From assembly GCA_012728025.1 (NCBI GenBank), contig JAAYFX010000018.1:1-7193 (forward strand): 7,193 nucleotides of DNA. Direction: 5' to 3'. The translations under genes were made by a program, and so were the position numbers. The stretch comes from Clostridiales bacterium. GTDB lineage: Bacteria > Bacillota > Clostridia > Oscillospirales > Oscillospiraceae. Below the pieces are notes generated by a model. The model did not search any database. It worked only from the letters and a program-made list of their open reading frames with translations, and was not told the origin of the DNA. This document shows positions 5,540 to 7,193 of the stretch, one piece after another. Position 1 is the stretch's first letter. Every line of letters starts with the position of its first letter.

Positions 5540-6942
5540 AATGTGTTTTTAAACCCCATCTTTTCAGCTTTAATCACCACATCGTCAATGGTTCCCACAT
5601 TGAAAAACGCAGCTTCCGGATAGTCGTCCATCTCTCCATCAACAATTGCCTTAAAACCTCTTATGGTTTCGTGGATGGGCACATAAACACCGGAAAGTCC
5701 TGTAAACTTTTCCGCCACGTGGAGAGGCTGGGATAAAAACCTTTGTATCCTTCTGGCACGGCCTACAATTAGCTTATCCTCATCACCAAGCTCATCCATA
5801 CCCAAAATGGCGATTATATCTTGAAGCTCATTATACTTTTGAAGTATTTCCTGAACCTTTCTGGCTGTCATATAATGCTCCTGCCCCAAAATATCCGCTT
5901 CCAGAATTCGGGAGGTGGACTCCAAAGGGTCAACAGCGGGATAAATCCCCTGCTCTGCCACCTTCCGGCTTAATACCGTTGTGGCGTCAAGGTGGGTAAA
6001 GGTTGTGGCGGGGGCGGGGTCTGTTAAGTCGTCGGCCGGCACATAAACCGCCTGAACCGAAGTTATAGAGCCGCTTTCCGTTGAGGTAATCCTCTCTTGA
6101 AGCTGACCCATTTCTTCCGACAGGGTGGGCTGGTAACCAACAGCCGAGGGCATACGCCCCAGCAAGGTGGAAACCTCACTTCCTGCCTGCACAAAGCGGT
6201 AGATGTTATCGATAAAAAGCAGCACGTCTTTTTTTTCACGGTCACGGAAATATTCCGCCATGGTAAGTCCGGAAAGGCCTACCCGCATCCTTACACCGGG
6301 GGATTCGTTCATCTGGCCGAACACCAAAGCTGTTTTCTCAGAAACACCGCTTTCTTGCATTTCTCTCCAAAGGTCATTTCCCTCTCGGCTTCGCTCTCCT
6401 ATGCCGGAGAAGATGGAATAACCTCCATGCTTCATGGCAACGTTGTGAATAAGCTCTTGGATTAGAACTGTTTTGCCAACTCCCGCACCGCCAAACAGAC
6501 CGATTTTTCCGCCCTTGGGATAAGGCTCTAAAAGGTCTATGACCTTTATGCCCGTTTCCAAAATTTCAGAGCTGGGGCGCTGGCCCTCAAAGGAAGGTGC
6601 TTTTCTGTGAATTTCCCATCTCTCTTCCTTTTTGGGAATAGGTGCCCCGCCGTCAATAACCTCTCCTAAGACGTTAAACATCCGCCCTAAGGTACACTCA
6701 CCCACTGGCACACGAACACCGCCGCCTGTGGCATGAACCTGCATATTCCGTGCAAGGTTTTCACTTTCGTCAAGCATAATGCAGCGGACTGTATCCCTTC
6801 CCACGTGCTGTGCCACTTCCATAACCCGCAGCTTGTCATTTACCTCTACTGTGAGGGCCTCTTTTATTTTTGGCAAATGCCCAGTCTCAAATTCAACGTC
6901 GATAACAGAGCCGGATATTTGCACAATCTTTCCTATATTCAC
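5536..6942 (-). CDS. atpD: ATP synthase F1 subunit beta (catalytic)
   Basis: A 468-aa catalytic subunit of F1Fo ATP synthase, full length for the family. Domains are the N-terminal beta barrel (1-75), the nucleotide-binding domain (about 76-350) and the C-terminal helical domain. The Walker A motif is GGAGVGKT (151-158). The catalytic glutamate is E183 in GERSREGNDLW. Walker B is VLLFIDNIYRF (240-250), where most relatives have IFRF. LLGRMPSAVGYQPTL (260-274) and TDPAPATTFTHLDATTVLSR (307-326) are conserved. The DELSEED loop reads DELGDED (383-389). The start is GTG, chosen because AAAGGAGGTG (6951-6960) precedes it by 8 nt. It overlaps the atpG TGA as GTGA. Gene order gamma-beta-epsilon is the standard bacterial atpGDC order. 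Whether the enzyme uses protons or sodium cannot be judged without the c subunit. Confidence 0.98.
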   Translation of the reverse strand: MNIGKIVQISGSVIDVEFETGHLPKIKEALTVEVNDKLRVMEVAQHVGRDTVRCIMLDESENLARNMQVHATGGGVRVPVGECTLGRMFNVLGEVIDGGAPIPKKEERWEIHRKAPSFEGQRPSSEILETGIKVIDLLEPYPKGGKIGLFGGAGVGKTVLIQELIHNVAMKHGGYSIFSGIGERSREGNDLWREMQESGVSEKTALVFGQMNESPGVRMRVGLSGLTMAEYFRDREKKDVLLFIDNIYRFVQAGSEVSTLLGRMPSAVGYQPTLSEEMGQLQERITSTESGSITSVQAVYVPADDLTDPAPATTFTHLDATTVLSRKVAEQGIYPAVDPLESTSRILEADILGQEHYMTARKVQEILQKYNELQDIIAILGMDELGDEDKLIVGRARRIQRFLSQPLHVAEKFTGLSGVYVPIHETIRGFKAIVDGEMDDYPEAAFFNVGTIDDVVIKAEKMGFKNTL

Positions 6943-7193
6943 GGATTTAGCACCTCCTTTGAGCGTTTTTTCTTCTGGGCTTTAGCCCCTGCCGTCACTT
7001 CCGTTATCTCCTGAGTAATGGCTGCCTGACGGAGTCTGTTATAGGCAGCAGTAAGAGATTCAAGAATTTTTTCGGCGTTTTTGTTGGCAGAGCTCATAGC
7101 TGTCATACGGGCGCTTTGTTCACTGCAAAAGCTGTCTACCAAGGCGCTGTATATAAAACCGGACAACCAGCTTTTTACAACATTTGCAACAAC
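6939..7193 (-). CDS. atpG: ATP synthase F1 subunit gamma, C-terminal 84 residues only
   Basis: The 3' end of the gene for the rotating central-stalk subunit of F1. The frame is open to the right edge of the window. Its start and N-terminal coiled-coil helix lie outside, so no start codon inside the window should be used. The visible part contains the strongly conserved C-terminal helix: SEQSARMTAMSSANKNAEKI followed by LTAAYNRLRQAAITQEITEV. After TAGAKA, where most gamma subunits end, this protein adds an unusually basic tail, QKKKRSKEVLNP. The TGA stop overlaps the GTG start of atpD by 4 nt, and the atpD ribosome binding site lies inside this coding region, encoding part of the tail. Confidence 0.95.
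   Translation of the reverse strand, partial: VVANVVKSWLSGFIYSALVDSFCSEQSARMTAMSSANKNAEKILESLTAAYNRLRQAAITQEITEVTAGAKAQKKKRSKEVLNP

Noticed and set aside
6097..6465. 122-codon open frame on the plus strand
   Set aside because: It lies wholly antisense to atpD, whose protein sequence is strongly conserved; it has no features of its own.
7164..7166. TTG at 7166 as the start of a short gene
   Set aside because: The frame continues upstream to the window edge and encodes the conserved C-terminal part of ATP synthase gamma, so the gene is simply truncated by the window.

Overview
The window looks like chromosomal DNA from a spore-forming Clostridia-type Firmicute, possibly Lachnospiraceae or Ruminococcaceae. 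The reasons are strong AGGAGG ribosome binding sites, moderate GC content, two CotF-type spore coat genes, the style of the F1 beta subunit, and the architecture of the chemotaxis receptor. I cannot name a species. I see no mobile element, CRISPR array, tRNA or rRNA.

Layout, left to right. Positions 1-1545 (+) hold a methyl-accepting chemotaxis protein whose extreme N-terminus is cut by the window edge. It ends at a symmetric hairpin (1595-1629) that probably terminates transcription in both directions, because the next gene converges on it. Positions 1659-2840 (-) encode a 12-helix MFS transporter of the oxalate/formate antiporter (OFA) type. Upstream of it is a gene-free stretch of about 460 bases (2841-3302). 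That stretch holds a possible promoter, a possible operator palindrome, a structured leader, a 15-bp tandem repeat, and the terminator of the next operon. Positions 3303-3747 (-) carry a two-gene spore coat operon (61-aa and 81-aa CotF-like proteins).

The right half is one minus-strand run of closely packed genes: atpG (3' end only), atpD, atpC, a YczE/YitT-like membrane protein and a MarR-family repressor. It ends at a strong 14-bp terminator (3847-3894). The atp genes overlap by 4 nt (GTGA and ATGA). The membrane protein starts 11 nt after atpC, and its stop codon overlaps the ribosome binding site of the MarR gene. I see no terminator between atpC and this pair, so the ATP synthase operon may read through into a membrane protein/regulator pair.

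Most of the window is ordinary, well-known gene families. I do not see a convincing undescribed system. The points worth a second look are the possible atp-yczE-marR read-through, the C-terminal tails on the gamma and epsilon subunits, small changes in otherwise conserved beta-subunit motifs, the structured non-coding stretch ahead of the MFS gene, and the split CotF gene pair.
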